Shown here: in pieces, positions 8,388 through 16,866 of the stretch
Layout: each line of letters opens with the position of its first letter
How positions within the stretch are numbered: position 1 is the stretch's first letter
From: Izhakiella capsodis
GTDB lineage: Bacteria > Pseudomonadota > Gammaproteobacteria > Enterobacterales > Enterobacteriaceae
Length of the DNA: 64,000 bases
Reading direction: 5' to 3'
Assembly (NCBI RefSeq): GCF_900115045.1
Contig: NZ_FOVC01000002.1
Location: 310,001-374,000, forward strand
Notes under the pieces: generated by a model
What the model was told of the DNA's origin: nothing
Databases searched by the model: none
What the model saw: the letters and a program-made list of their open reading frames with translations, nothing else
Program-made: the position numbers and the translations under genes

Positions 8388-9644
8388 TCAATTATTATTC
8401 GGATTTTTCTGTCCGATACCAAAATAAACTCCCTCAATCAGCCATGAAGAAGCTGATATATTGTAGCTCATTTTTTTAATGGTTAAGTTCCTGTTTTTAT
8501 CGAAGATGGGAATTAACAGCTCGGGGTTGTACTTTGTAGCTATTCGAAATTTTACGCAAACGAAACTTCTGTTATAGACAGTATTATAATCAGATTTTAT
8601 GCCGCAAGGTCTTTTGTTTGATGTCTGAATACGAATAAAGGCATTATCAAACATTTTATGAATGTTATTTAATGAGAGCGACATATTAGCATCATCAATA
8701 TCTCCAATTTTTTTTCCTTGCAGTGGGAGAGTGATTTTAGCAAAATTTTCATCTGAAATATCTATGTATCCATCTTGATTCTTAATGAAACTTTTAATAT
8801 TCTTAGGAATATAGTCGGATGAGCCGAATAATCTGGTAAGTGTGAAATTGACAGACTTAACAGTGCAAACAGCGGCATCATTCAACCTATAACCTGGCAG
8901 AGAGAAAGCGACAGGGAGGTACTCTAATATAGTATTCTGACAATTTTTTATGAAGTATCGAGGTAAAATATCATTCTCAGCAGGAAACGGGTTGTATTTC
9001 TCGATCACTTCATGGGTGTTATATTTCTTGGGTTTTTTGATATGGAAATTCGATTTTAAATAAAAAGCAATAGTTATTGCTAACGAAAATGCCAAAATAT
9101 AAAGCAAGAATTTAAATTGGAAATTGAGTTTCCTGCTTATAATTTTATATTGTTTCTTATCTGGCAGATTATCGAGGATGAAATTACTTTTACTATTTTC
9201 CCAATCCCATGAGGCGGGACAAATTATTTCACTGCAACTCATATGATTTTGGATGGAGCTAAATTTATCAAAGGCTTCATCTTCTTTGTAAAACGCTTTA
9301 TCTATAAGAATACTTCGAGTAGAATCAATCGCAATTATATACCACACATCATTATCTAAATGCCACGCACCAATGAGAGAGCTATCAAAAAGGGATGAAA
9401 TAACTGCGGGCAAAACAGACATCCCTGAAGAGTGTCCTAATGAAACATCTGCGAGACCATAACAAATACCTCCCTCTAAATGAGCCATTTTACAAAATAA
9501 ATTAGAACCAAGCTGCTCTGTTTCAACTTTGATAACTTCAATGAAGTCTTCTTCATTTTCAACAATATTCCATATTAAATTTACTGCATACTTCTTTCCT
9601 TTAACAGTCACCACACCTATATCTTGATCAATTGAAATATCCAT
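8388..9644 (-). CDS. pilO: PilO2-type inner-membrane pilus assembly protein
   Basis: 418 residues. The cytoplasmic N-terminal domain (about 1-180, including KKYAVNLIWNIVENEEDF, GLADVSLGHSSGMSVLPAVISSL and GAWHLDNDVWYIIAIDSTRSILIDKAFY) is followed by a single membrane segment (FLLYILAFSLAITIAFYL, about 187-205) and a periplasmic domain. This is the architecture and motif set of PilO2 / BfpC-like bitopic proteins of type IVb systems, which connect the cytoplasmic ATPase and platform to the periplasmic parts of the machine. First gene after the stem-loop that follows pilS. Confidence 0.75.
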   Translation of the reverse strand: MDISIDQDIGVVTVKGKKYAVNLIWNIVENEEDFIEVIKVETEQLGSNLFCKMAHLEGGICYGLADVSLGHSSGMSVLPAVISSLFDSSLIGAWHLDNDVWYIIAIDSTRSILIDKAFYKEDEAFDKFSSIQNHMSCSEIICPASWDWENSKSNFILDNLPDKKQYKIISRKLNFQFKFLLYILAFSLAITIAFYLKSNFHIKKPKKYNTHEVIEKYNPFPAENDILPRYFIKNCQNTILEYLPVAFSLPGYRLNDAAVCTVKSVNFTLTRLFGSSDYIPKNIKSFIKNQDGYIDISDENFAKITLPLQGKKIGDIDDANMSLSLNNIHKMFDNAFIRIQTSNKRPCGIKSDYNTVYNRSFVCVKFRIATKYNPELLIPIFDKNRNLTIKKMSYNISASSWLIEGVYFGIGQKNPNNN

Positions 9645-9964
9645 GTTTTATATCCGAAAAATAAACATATAAAATCACTACAGTTTAAAAATCTTCATAA
9701 AGATGATATGAAGGTGAAGGCTTTACTCATCATGTTATACTCTAATTAAAACGTAAAATATAAAAATTTTTTCTGTTTATTTTTGATCGCTTATTTTTTT
9801 CCTTATAACTTTGAGATGAGTACTGATATGGAACGAGAATATGAAATTTTAATGAGCTAACGTGAAAAGAATGATGATGAACAATTTTTATGCTTAACAC
9901 TGTACCAATAGAAAAGTCTTTTGAAACGACCGCTTAAGAGGATATTGTTGTCCTATTTGTATTG

Positions 9965-9999
9965 AGTAATAACCGGGTGTTATTTACCCGGTTATTACT
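9965..9999. terminator. Perfect 14-bp stem-loop between pilS and pilO
   Basis: AGTAATAACCGGGT (9965-9978) pairs perfectly with ACCCGGTTATTACT (9986-9999) around a 7-base loop. It is symmetric, lies about 120 bp downstream of the pilS stop, and has no long T run on the minus strand. It could be a partial terminator or an mRNA-stabilising 3' end that raises major-pilin expression over downstream genes. Confidence 0.6.
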
Positions 10000-10121
10000 T
10001 CAGAACTTCACTAATGGGAAGTCGCTATTATATAGTATCGTTACAAATTAAATATATCATTGTCTGAGTAAATTACAAAATTGGCTGTTTACTCTTAATC
10101 TTATATCTATTGTAAAGATGA
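10000..10121. other. pilS 3' untranslated region
   Basis: Together with 9645-9964 this forms a 477-bp gap between pilO and pilS. Apart from the stem-loop at 9965-9999 I see only AT-rich sequence, which may include a promoter for pilO and the genes after it. Confidence 0.4.
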
Positions 10122-10724
10122 TCAATGAAATTCATAGTCCAGTGTCGTTTGGTCTTTCGTACTGTCACCATGAGGAGCATTTTCACAAGCACTTTCAGAG
10201 TCGGCAACGTTCAAAGGCCCAGTGTATTTCGTACCACTGGAGCTACCTATGAAGAACCCAGATAACGAGCTGCCTAAATCTAATCTTGCCATAATAGGGC
10301 ACATTTGATTAGAAACACCAAAACTTATGTTGAAATAATTCTGCAGTGAACTGTCTTTAAAAGTTCCCATACCAATTGAGATTTTAGATCCTCCAGGAGT
10401 AAATAAGTTGTTATTTTCGTCAACCATTGAAGTTGGTAATGAACCTGTCTTGGCAATTACTTCAGCGCTTATTCCTTGGTAGTTAGGCTGTGATGCATAA
10501 ACGCTATGGATAACTGATATTAAATCTGTTAAGGATGATATCGTTGCCTCGGTTTTCTGGTTATCTGACGCTGACTGATAATAAGCAATCACGCCGGCAA
10601 CAACAATGGCTGAAAGAGCTAGTACCATAGCTGCCTCTATCAAAGAAAGTCCCTTTTGAACTTTTTCTTTGTAGTGCCGAAATTTGTTAAGACTTGAAAA
10701 GTTGAATGAGTTGATATAGTACAT
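10122..10724 (-). CDS. pilS: PilS, type IVb major prepilin
   Basis: 200 residues. A 25-residue basic leader ends QKG, with cleavage predicted before LSLIEAAMVLALSAIVVAGVIAYYQSASDNQK; the first mature residue is Leu and Glu is at position 5. The long leader, non-Phe first residue, about 175-residue mature length and a single C-terminal Cys pair (QMCPI ... SACEN, the disulfide-bounded D region) are type IVb hallmarks (PilS, TcpA, BfpA). It is the only pilin in the cluster of major-pilin size. Isolated by gaps of 70 bp upstream and 477 bp downstream that include a strong stem-loop, consistent with separate control of its level. Confidence 0.9.
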   Translation of the reverse strand: MYYINSFNFSSLNKFRHYKEKVQKGLSLIEAAMVLALSAIVVAGVIAYYQSASDNQKTEATISSLTDLISVIHSVYASQPNYQGISAEVIAKTGSLPTSMVDENNNLFTPGGSKISIGMGTFKDSSLQNYFNISFGVSNQMCPIMARLDLGSSLSGFFIGSSSGTKYTGPLNVADSESACENAPHGDSTKDQTTLDYEFH

Positions 10725-10794
10725 TATAGTATTTCCATTTTAAAGGTGATTAAAAAATTGATAAAAGAAATATCAAATACTTTGTTGGTTAATT

Positions 10795-12480
10795 TCAATT
10801 TTCTCCTAAGTTTAAAGTCGTAGGTGTGATGCAAATTACAATGATTTCCTTACTTCCTTTGCCTGAGCTATCTCCTCCTAGTAATTTGAATTTGGGATTT
10901 CCTATACCTGCATCATAAGAATTCAGATTGGACGTTTTATAGCCTGCAACTACTAATGTGTTATCATTTTTCAGTATATTTTGCTCGATAAAAGATCGCT
11001 GATTAATATCAGGAAGTTGTATTTTTTTCTTATCAACAGAGAATGAATCGAAACCGTTATCATTACCCGCTAATGATGACAGACTAATTGAATACTGAAG
11101 CATAATTTTTCCATCACGCAATACCCGAGGAAGAACATTGAGAAAGAAACCAGTATCGATTAAAGATACATCTAAATTTGTTTGAGAGGTATTATTATTA
11201 ACTGTTGTTCCTATTGAGGATACATAGCCGCGAGTATTGGAAACCTGTAAGGGTACTGGTTGTCCTGACATTGTAATTACGTTAGCAGAGTTAAGAACAC
11301 TAACTTTACCTTGATTATCGAGCATATTAACTATGAATGATGAATTATTCTCTGTCGTACCCTCAATTCCAGGATCACCAGGGTCTTTTGAAAATAATGA
11401 TAAGTGACCACTAATTCTGCCTTTTAAAGCACTGAACATTGATGTTAGTGAGTAATTCCAGTCTGAGTCATCATTTAAAGTTACATTATAAATGCTTACA
11501 TTAACGGCAATCTCTTGCCTTAAACTTCTATTAAGTTGATTAATGTAGTTTTCAACATTTACCATGATGTCAGGTGAGGTACTGACTGTTATACTTGCAA
11601 GCCCCTCTGACACACTCACACTACCATTTCCATGTAATATGACATCAAGATTTTGTGTGATATCTTTCCAAAAATCTAAATTAAGAGACGATTTAGATGA
11701 GTCACTAGCAGAAAGACTATTACTTGTACTACCACCACTAGAACTACTACCTCCACCCGAGCTATCACTATTACTTCCCGTCCCCTGACCACCAGAGCTA
11801 CCTGAACCACCAGCAGTGAGCCCCATATCCATCTTGGATTGTGACGTTGTTTTGACTGGCAATGTATTTATAGTGAAGGTTTTAACAGCATATTTCGAAA
11901 AGAAAATTATACCGTCTCTGTACTGCCACGAGACATTGAAATGCGAAGATACTAACTTTAAAAATCCTGAAAGCTCACCACTATAGTCAACTGTCATACC
12001 GGGTAAATTATCATAAAGATTAACTTGTTGTTGCGGAGTTATAGATTTATTGACTGCTTCATTCAACTCTTTATACATATCAGTGTCGGTTCCATCGCGA
12101 CTTTCAGTAGATACTGTACCTTCATCAATACTGGCAGGTATACCCGTAAAGGTAGTTATCAAATTGGCGATATCGTTCAAACTCATTTTTCTTGAGGAGA
12201 AAAGTTTTACACCATCAGCTTCTACATTCACTGGTAATGATTCACCTTGTTTAGCGATAAAAGGTTTGAGTCCTATATATAGACCATTTTTATGAAAAGT
12301 TACCATGTTATAGTTTTTTTTAAATTCTCCATTATTAGCGTTCCTGAATAAAACGGTTGTTTTATTTATTTGTGCATCAACTTCCTTTTGAGTTTTTTTA
12401 TATTCTGTTGAACAAGCTGATAAAGAAATCATCAGAGTTATTAAGATGGTTGATTTTTTATATGAAGTTTTATGGATCAC
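10795..12480 (-). CDS. pilN: PilN, lipoprotein secretin of the type IVb pilus
   Basis: 561 residues. GTG start at 12480 preceded by GGAG. Lipoprotein signal with lipobox LSAC, lipidated Cys23. Periplasmic N-domains come first, then a Gly/Ser-rich flexible stretch around residues 215-265, as in other type IVb secretins (PilN, TcpC, BfpB). The C-terminal secretin region includes VLNSANVITMSGQPVPLQV, TGFFLNVLPRVLRDGKIMLQYSISLSSL and NTLVVAGYKT, and forms the outer-membrane ring through which the pilus exits. Preceded by a 423-bp gap from the minor pilin gene, which may contain its own promoter. Confidence 0.92.
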   Translation of the reverse strand: MIHKTSYKKSTILITLMISLSACSTEYKKTQKEVDAQINKTTVLFRNANNGEFKKNYNMVTFHKNGLYIGLKPFIAKQGESLPVNVEADGVKLFSSRKMSLNDIANLITTFTGIPASIDEGTVSTESRDGTDTDMYKELNEAVNKSITPQQQVNLYDNLPGMTVDYSGELSGFLKLVSSHFNVSWQYRDGIIFFSKYAVKTFTINTLPVKTTSQSKMDMGLTAGGSGSSGGQGTGSNSDSSGGGSSSSGGSTSNSLSASDSSKSSLNLDFWKDITQNLDVILHGNGSVSVSEGLASITVSTSPDIMVNVENYINQLNRSLRQEIAVNVSIYNVTLNDDSDWNYSLTSMFSALKGRISGHLSLFSKDPGDPGIEGTTENNSSFIVNMLDNQGKVSVLNSANVITMSGQPVPLQVSNTRGYVSSIGTTVNNNTSQTNLDVSLIDTGFFLNVLPRVLRDGKIMLQYSISLSSLAGNDNGFDSFSVDKKKIQLPDINQRSFIEQNILKNDNTLVVAGYKTSNLNSYDAGIGNPKFKLLGGDSSGKGSKEIIVICITPTTLNLGEN

Positions 12481-12903
12481 GCATGAGCTCCATTAATTTA
12501 AAGGAGAGATAAGCTATGAAATAAATCGCTAGATTTTTTTCATATATGAATTTTATAAAAACCTGCAAGGCCATTCATGATAATAATTTATTTTAGTCAG
12601 AAATTTAAAATTTCACTTTCTCTGTTATAGAGTATTCAAAATTATATACTTATATATAAAAGCTAATTGCCATCAATATTTAATAGATTTTACCCAAAGA
12701 ATATTTAAGTTAACAGGTGATGCTCTATTTACAGAAAAATAATGTGACCTAAAGATACCTAAATAAATGCATGAATATCAATTTTCAAGGAGATCGAAAT
12801 ATAATCTATAGACAATTTCAATCGATTTAAAGCTGTTGAGAAGGATTTGTTAAATATCCAATACGTTAGAATACTTCTACTATCGTTTATTACAACAACT
12901 AAT
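12481..12903. other. AT-rich gap upstream of pilN
   Basis: 423 bp without a credible gene; very AT-rich, with several TATA-like hexamers on the minus strand, so a promoter for pilN-pilS is plausible but cannot be pinned down. The start-proximal GGAG for pilN lies at its edge. Confidence 0.4.
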
Positions 12904-13902
12904 TTACTTAACTAAAATATCTATGGTACGAGTTTCGTCATCACTCATTACGCCATTCTTACCTGCAACAGATATATTTACCGTAAGAGTATAGTTTCCT
13001 GCTGCGTTTATTGGCAGTAAATTATAAGGATTAAAGTAATAATCACCTCCATATGATCCATTCAAAGTTTCAGCAGTAATTTTTTTAATATAATTTTTTT
13101 TGTTTGTTAATGATATCACTATTTTGGTGAGTTGAATTTTAGCGCCTTGCCATATGACTTCTATCCTGTCATTATCTGAAGTGATTTTAAAAATATTCTG
13201 ACTTGATAGTATTCCGTCATAAAATTCATGTAGTTCAATGCTGGATAATGACGCTGCGCCGAAATGCTTTTCACTTTTCCTTATGAAACTCTCATAGAAC
13301 CCGGCCTGGTAGTGTTCAGGTTCTATCCCCCAGTCTGATAGATTCACAGACCAGCTGTTTTTCTGACCATCAAGGCAATTATCTGAGACATTATAAAATC
13401 CACTCACAAAGCCAACACTCTGCATCAGGTCAAGTAGAGAAGAACTACTTATTCTTCCTTCAGTAGATTTTTTATCCTTTAACAATAATAAAACATCATA
13501 AGCTCCTTTGTTCGTTACAGGATCCTGGCATTTTTTTTTCTTTATATAAAAAGTACTATCTTCATTTAAAATAGTTTTGGAGCTAATGACATTCAAAATC
13601 TCGTTATCCAACTGGTCATTGCTGATCTGAGCGATGCAATTATTATTGAAATTGAGTCCGCGATCACCGTTGAGGTTAACATAATTCCTTATCCCATCTA
13701 ATTCTGATGTAATCTGTTTCGATGCTAATTGAACGACTTCATTAGTTGTTTTTTTTGTATAATAGTTCATTGTAATAATGAACACTATTGTAACTAATAA
13801 TATACTCACTGAAACTTCGAGCAAACTTAATCCAATATGTATTATCAAGAAATCAGGAGGCTGAGCTTTTTTAACTAATTTATTTCCTGCCACAATATTC
13901 AT
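12904..13902 (-). CDS. Minor pilin with C-terminal beta domain (C)
   Basis: 332 residues. Prepilin cleavage is predicted after Gly24 in IIHIG/LSLLEVSVSILLVTIVFIITMNYY, with Glu at +5. Residues 155-191 (LLDLMQSVGFVSGFYN to SWSVNLSDWG) carry the module shared with the two larger minor pilins. The C-terminal third ends in a strand-rich, Ig-like segment (AAGNYTLTVNISVAGKNGVMSDDETRTIDILVK). Probably a pilus-initiating or tip-associated subunit. It lies between the lytic transglycosylase and the secretin gene on the same strand. Confidence 0.75.
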   Translation of the reverse strand: MNIVAGNKLVKKAQPPDFLIIHIGLSLLEVSVSILLVTIVFIITMNYYTKKTTNEVVQLASKQITSELDGIRNYVNLNGDRGLNFNNNCIAQISNDQLDNEILNVISSKTILNEDSTFYIKKKKCQDPVTNKGAYDVLLLLKDKKSTEGRISSSSLLDLMQSVGFVSGFYNVSDNCLDGQKNSWSVNLSDWGIEPEHYQAGFYESFIRKSEKHFGAASLSSIELHEFYDGILSSQNIFKITSDNDRIEVIWQGAKIQLTKIVISLTNKKNYIKKITAETLNGSYGGDYYFNPYNLLPINAAGNYTLTVNISVAGKNGVMSDDETRTIDILVK

Positions 13903-13950
13903 TTGTTATCTTGCTCTTAATTATTACACCAAAAAAAATAGTATAAAGCT

Positions 13951-14373
13951 CTACACATCTGGAAAAAGCTTGCTATGAATATTTTGTACTTTTCTTATAT
14001 AGTCTTTAGCTAGCTGACTATTCCTCGAGTGATATTCTCCAACAGCTTTCCATATATTACCTTTGTTATTTTTGTAATTTATTGAAAGTATCCAAGTGCC
14101 AATTTCTATATTCATGCAAGGATCAAATAAAAGAGCGTGATAGGCTTTTACTCTGTCTCCTTTAAATAATGCACGGCTGACTATATTCAGCCATACTTTG
14201 TTATTAATTTGCATAGGCCCTAAATCCTCTGACCCATTATTGTTAATAGTAATGCTCCCCTTTTTTCCTCCTTCAATGTCTAATATTGATGCAACTATGT
14301 CAGGAGGAACATGATTAATATGACTCGCATTTATCAAACAATAAGTTAGTAAAGTAGATGCAAGGCTAGGCAT
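13951..14373 (-). CDS. PilT-type lytic transglycosylase (VirB1-like)
   Basis: 140 residues of the single SLT fold. Catalytic Glu in SILDIEGGKKG, followed by NNNGSEDLGPMQIN (the GxxDxGxMQIN signature) and IEIGTWIL...WKAVGEYHSRN. It should open peptidoglycan to let the secretion/pilus complex pass. In R64 and SPI-7 pil operons the protein with this role is called PilT, which is unrelated to the retraction ATPase PilT, so no symbol is given. Its 5' end overlaps the prepilin peptidase gene by 28 bp, indicating coupling. Confidence 0.85.
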   Translation of the reverse strand: MPSLASTLLTYCLINASHINHVPPDIVASILDIEGGKKGSITINNNGSEDLGPMQINNKVWLNIVSRALFKGDRVKAYHALLFDPCMNIEIGTWILSINYKNNKGNIWKAVGEYHSRNSQLAKDYIRKVQNIHSKLFPDV

Positions 14374-15077
14374 AATAGAAAACCTAAACTAATTGATGGC
14401 CCCATCGGAGTATATATCGAACCACGAAGTCGGAAGGGTAAAGCATGTACGATAAATAGGATGGACGTTAATATTATGAACATAGGCATATTAACTATAC
14501 CTAACCAAGATCCGGCACTTGTTATAAGTGCAATGTCGCCCCCAGCAATCACGTTTTCTTTTCTAATATACGATACGAATAGCATCGTGAATGTTACTAA
14601 AAAAAAACCACACATAGCACCATAAATATAGCTCATACTATGGTATTTAAGTGACATAAATATTATACCTGATAGTGCTAATGGAATGGTAAATATGAGT
14701 GGTATTATATTTTTCTTTATATCAATGTATGTTATTGATATTAGCACCATTACTAAGTAATAAAATCCAACACCATACAGACTAAATTTATAATAAACGT
14801 ATAAAGCCATGAGCGCTAAAATACATTCACTCATCAAGTAGTATAATGGAATAATTTTTGAGCAATTTTTGCACTTACCAGTAGATAGTAAGTAACCTAT
14901 TATAGGTAAGATATACTGAATATTTATTTTTTCTTTACAATAATCACAGTGAGAACTTTTTATGAACTCTCTAAGATGACAGCTTTCTACAGTGACGTAT
15001 CGATATATGATGCAGTTGAGAAAGCTGACAAGTATCGCTGTAAACCAAAAAAGCGATAAATAATTTATAATGTCCAT
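14346..15077 (-). CDS. pilU: PilU, type IV prepilin peptidase
   Basis: 243 residues, polytopic A24 aspartic peptidase. Two CxxC pairs (Cys44/47 and Cys69/72) form the cytoplasmic zinc-binding loop typical of PilD. The catalytic aspartates are Asp119 in TYIDIKKNIIP and Asp181 in the GGDIALITSAGSWLG motif. It cleaves the leader peptides of PilS and of the three minor pilins in this cluster. N-methylation cannot be judged from sequence. Overlaps the lytic transglycosylase gene downstream and sits 14 bp after the TcpQ-like gene. Confidence 0.9.
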   Translation of the reverse strand: MDIINYLSLFWFTAILVSFLNCIIYRYVTVESCHLREFIKSSHCDYCKEKINIQYILPIIGYLLSTGKCKNCSKIIPLYYLMSECILALMALYVYYKFSLYGVGFYYLVMVLISITYIDIKKNIIPLIFTIPLALSGIIFMSLKYHSMSYIYGAMCGFFLVTFTMLFVSYIRKENVIAGGDIALITSAGSWLGIVNMPMFIILTSILFIVHALPFRLRGSIYTPMGPSISLGFLLCLALHLLY

Positions 15078-15091
15078 AAATCAACCTTCAT

Positions 15092-15520
15092 TTATTTATT
15101 GGATGATATTTTAAGCACCCGATTTTTTTCATACAACGATACAAAAATCGGTGGATTAAGTTGGCCTGTATACAGGAACAATTGCTTTACTGCGTTACAA
15201 AAATCGCCATGTATAGTAGCGTTAGTTGATATTGAATAATCATATTGCGTATTCCATACCAAATTCCATTCTGCTTTCTTTGCCCAAAGGTATAATAGTT
15301 GATTTAGGGTTTTATTCTTTTCCACCTTCCATGTGTCGATTTCATCTTTAATACTATTTTGAGTTGATTCCACTTCACGTGGTATATTTAATTCATTTTT
15401 GGGTGTATTAAAAATTACGTTGCTTGTTTCCTGTCTGGACAATGTTTGTAGAATGTTTTCAAGATTAGCACCACTCACTTGAAAAGATAATATTGACAGA
15501 TATAAAATTATCTTTTTCAC
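15092..15520 (-). CDS. TcpQ/PilL C-terminal domain protein
   Basis: 142 residues with a cleavable signal peptide (MKKIILYLSILSFQVSG/A). The C-terminal ~85 residues (IDTWKVEKNKTLNQLLYLWAKKAEWNLVWNTQYDYSISTNATIHGDFCNAVKQLFLYTG...PPIFVSLYEKNRVLKI) match the domain shared by TcpQ and the C-terminus of PilL, which stabilises and localises the secretin. R64-type PilL proteins are about 350 aa; here only the C-terminal module is present as a stand-alone periplasmic protein, so it resembles TcpQ more than PilL in layout. Confidence 0.8.
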   Translation of the reverse strand: MKKIILYLSILSFQVSGANLENILQTLSRQETSNVIFNTPKNELNIPREVESTQNSIKDEIDTWKVEKNKTLNQLLYLWAKKAEWNLVWNTQYDYSISTNATIHGDFCNAVKQLFLYTGQLNPPIFVSLYEKNRVLKISSNK

Positions 15521-15641
15521 TATATATGCTCCATATTAACCCTCGAGTTTGAAATTCACGCAGAAATATTATGTCTATGCCAAATATGAAGCTGCAATAC
15601 ATAAACTTACTCTGCAGTATATATATCTAATAAAATATTTT

Positions 15642-16616
15642 TTATACATATGTAGATGAATTCACTCGACTCGCAATGTTTTGATTGTATATATCTGTGC
15701 TTAATAATTCTAGCTTACCATTTCTAATTTTAGTTTTAATTCCGTCATCACCATCAATAAATAAGCTACTTGATTTCATAGTTCTTTTACCTGTGATTTT
15801 ATCGCGTACTAAGCATTGATGAATAACGCCAGTCAATCCATCGGATATTATCGCTCTCGCAAGATCCTGTGACTGCATACCTGCAGCAGCGATTTGTTGT
15901 AGTGCGAGTATTGCCCCCTGTATTGATGAGCCGTGTATTGTTGTTAATACTAAATGGCCATTAACTGCCGCTCTTACCGCTTGATTAGCCGCATCGGCAC
16001 TTCTGATTTCTCCCATCATTATAAATTTGGGATTATATCTCATGGCTGAAATCATTGCTTTTTCATACCCACCAACCATCTGAGCGTCAATCTGGTACCA
16101 AAGCCCATGACCTTCATTACCATAAATGCTTTCGACTGGTATTTCTGGTGGATCTTCAATACTAATAACTATGTCTCCGTTTTTTTTCACTAGATCAGTC
16201 ATTAATGAATACATAGAAGTAGTTTTTCCACTGCCAGTTGCACCAGAAAACAATACTAATCCACTTTTTCCACATAACGATTTGAGTTTAACTAACTGAT
16301 TTTCCAAATATCCAAGATTAACTAAATCCGGCACGGGATAAAATGGTCTTCTCAAAAAAAAATGTTCGCCTTTTATTGTGATAATTTTGGTCACTCTGAA
16401 AGGTATATTATCCCATAAGAATAAAAACTCTTTTTCTTTCGATACTGTTAATTTATATTTAAGTTCAGTTATTTCCTCTAATAATGCTTTATTATTGATA
16501 ATCTCGATGATTGGACTGGTAGAGCCTGATAAATAGCGTAAGAAAAATCTATTCTCATCAGTCAATATTAGATCTGAAAAAGATAGATCTCTAATTTTGC
16601 TTTTATTTATATCCAT
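15642..16616 (-). CDS. Second pilus ATPase, PilT/DotB-like (candidate retraction motor)
   Basis: 324 residues, the length of PilT/DotB rather than of PilB/PilQ. An N-terminal PAS-like domain is followed by the RecA-type core: Walker A GATGSGKTTS near residue 125, Asp box VISIEDPPEIP, Walker B FIMMGEIRSADAANQAVRAA, and His box VNGHLVLTTIHGSS. It lacks the tetracysteine motif of the extension ATPase, and I do not see the AIRNLIRE motif of classical PilT. Canonical R64/SPI-7 pil operons have one ATPase, whereas BFP has two (BfpD and BfpF). A role in retraction is an inference from length and context. Confidence 0.75.
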   Translation of the reverse strand: MDINKSKIRDLSFSDLILTDENRFFLRYLSGSTSPIIEIINNKALLEEITELKYKLTVSKEKEFLFLWDNIPFRVTKIITIKGEHFFLRRPFYPVPDLVNLGYLENQLVKLKSLCGKSGLVLFSGATGSGKTTSMYSLMTDLVKKNGDIVISIEDPPEIPVESIYGNEGHGLWYQIDAQMVGGYEKAMISAMRYNPKFIMMGEIRSADAANQAVRAAVNGHLVLTTIHGSSIQGAILALQQIAAAGMQSQDLARAIISDGLTGVIHQCLVRDKITGKRTMKSSSLFIDGDDGIKTKIRNGKLELLSTDIYNQNIASRVNSSTYV

Positions 16617-16866
16617 GCGTATACCTTGAGTTTAGTAATTTTCATATTTTAGTATTTTTTATATTCTCTTTACTTTAATTCTTTGTTAGTTTTTTTTATA
16701 GTAATTATGCTTAAAAAATAAATTTTGTCTAAAAACTATGAATGCCAATAATATATATTTGACAGATAGATGAACTGAATTTTCCTTCATCATAAATTTC
16801 ATCTATTTTTCGCTTGAAGTCTAATGAGATTATCTATCAGATTAACTTCGAGACAATTTTTTTAAA
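16617..16866. other. AT-rich gap between pilR and the second ATPase gene
   Basis: 250 bp with no gene; no clear terminator or ribosome-binding signal except those next to the flanking starts. Confidence 0.35.

Noticed and set aside
12500..12525. AAAGGAG followed by ATG-AAA-TAA on the plus strand
   Set aside because: A two-codon frame opposite to all neighbouring transcription; probably chance.
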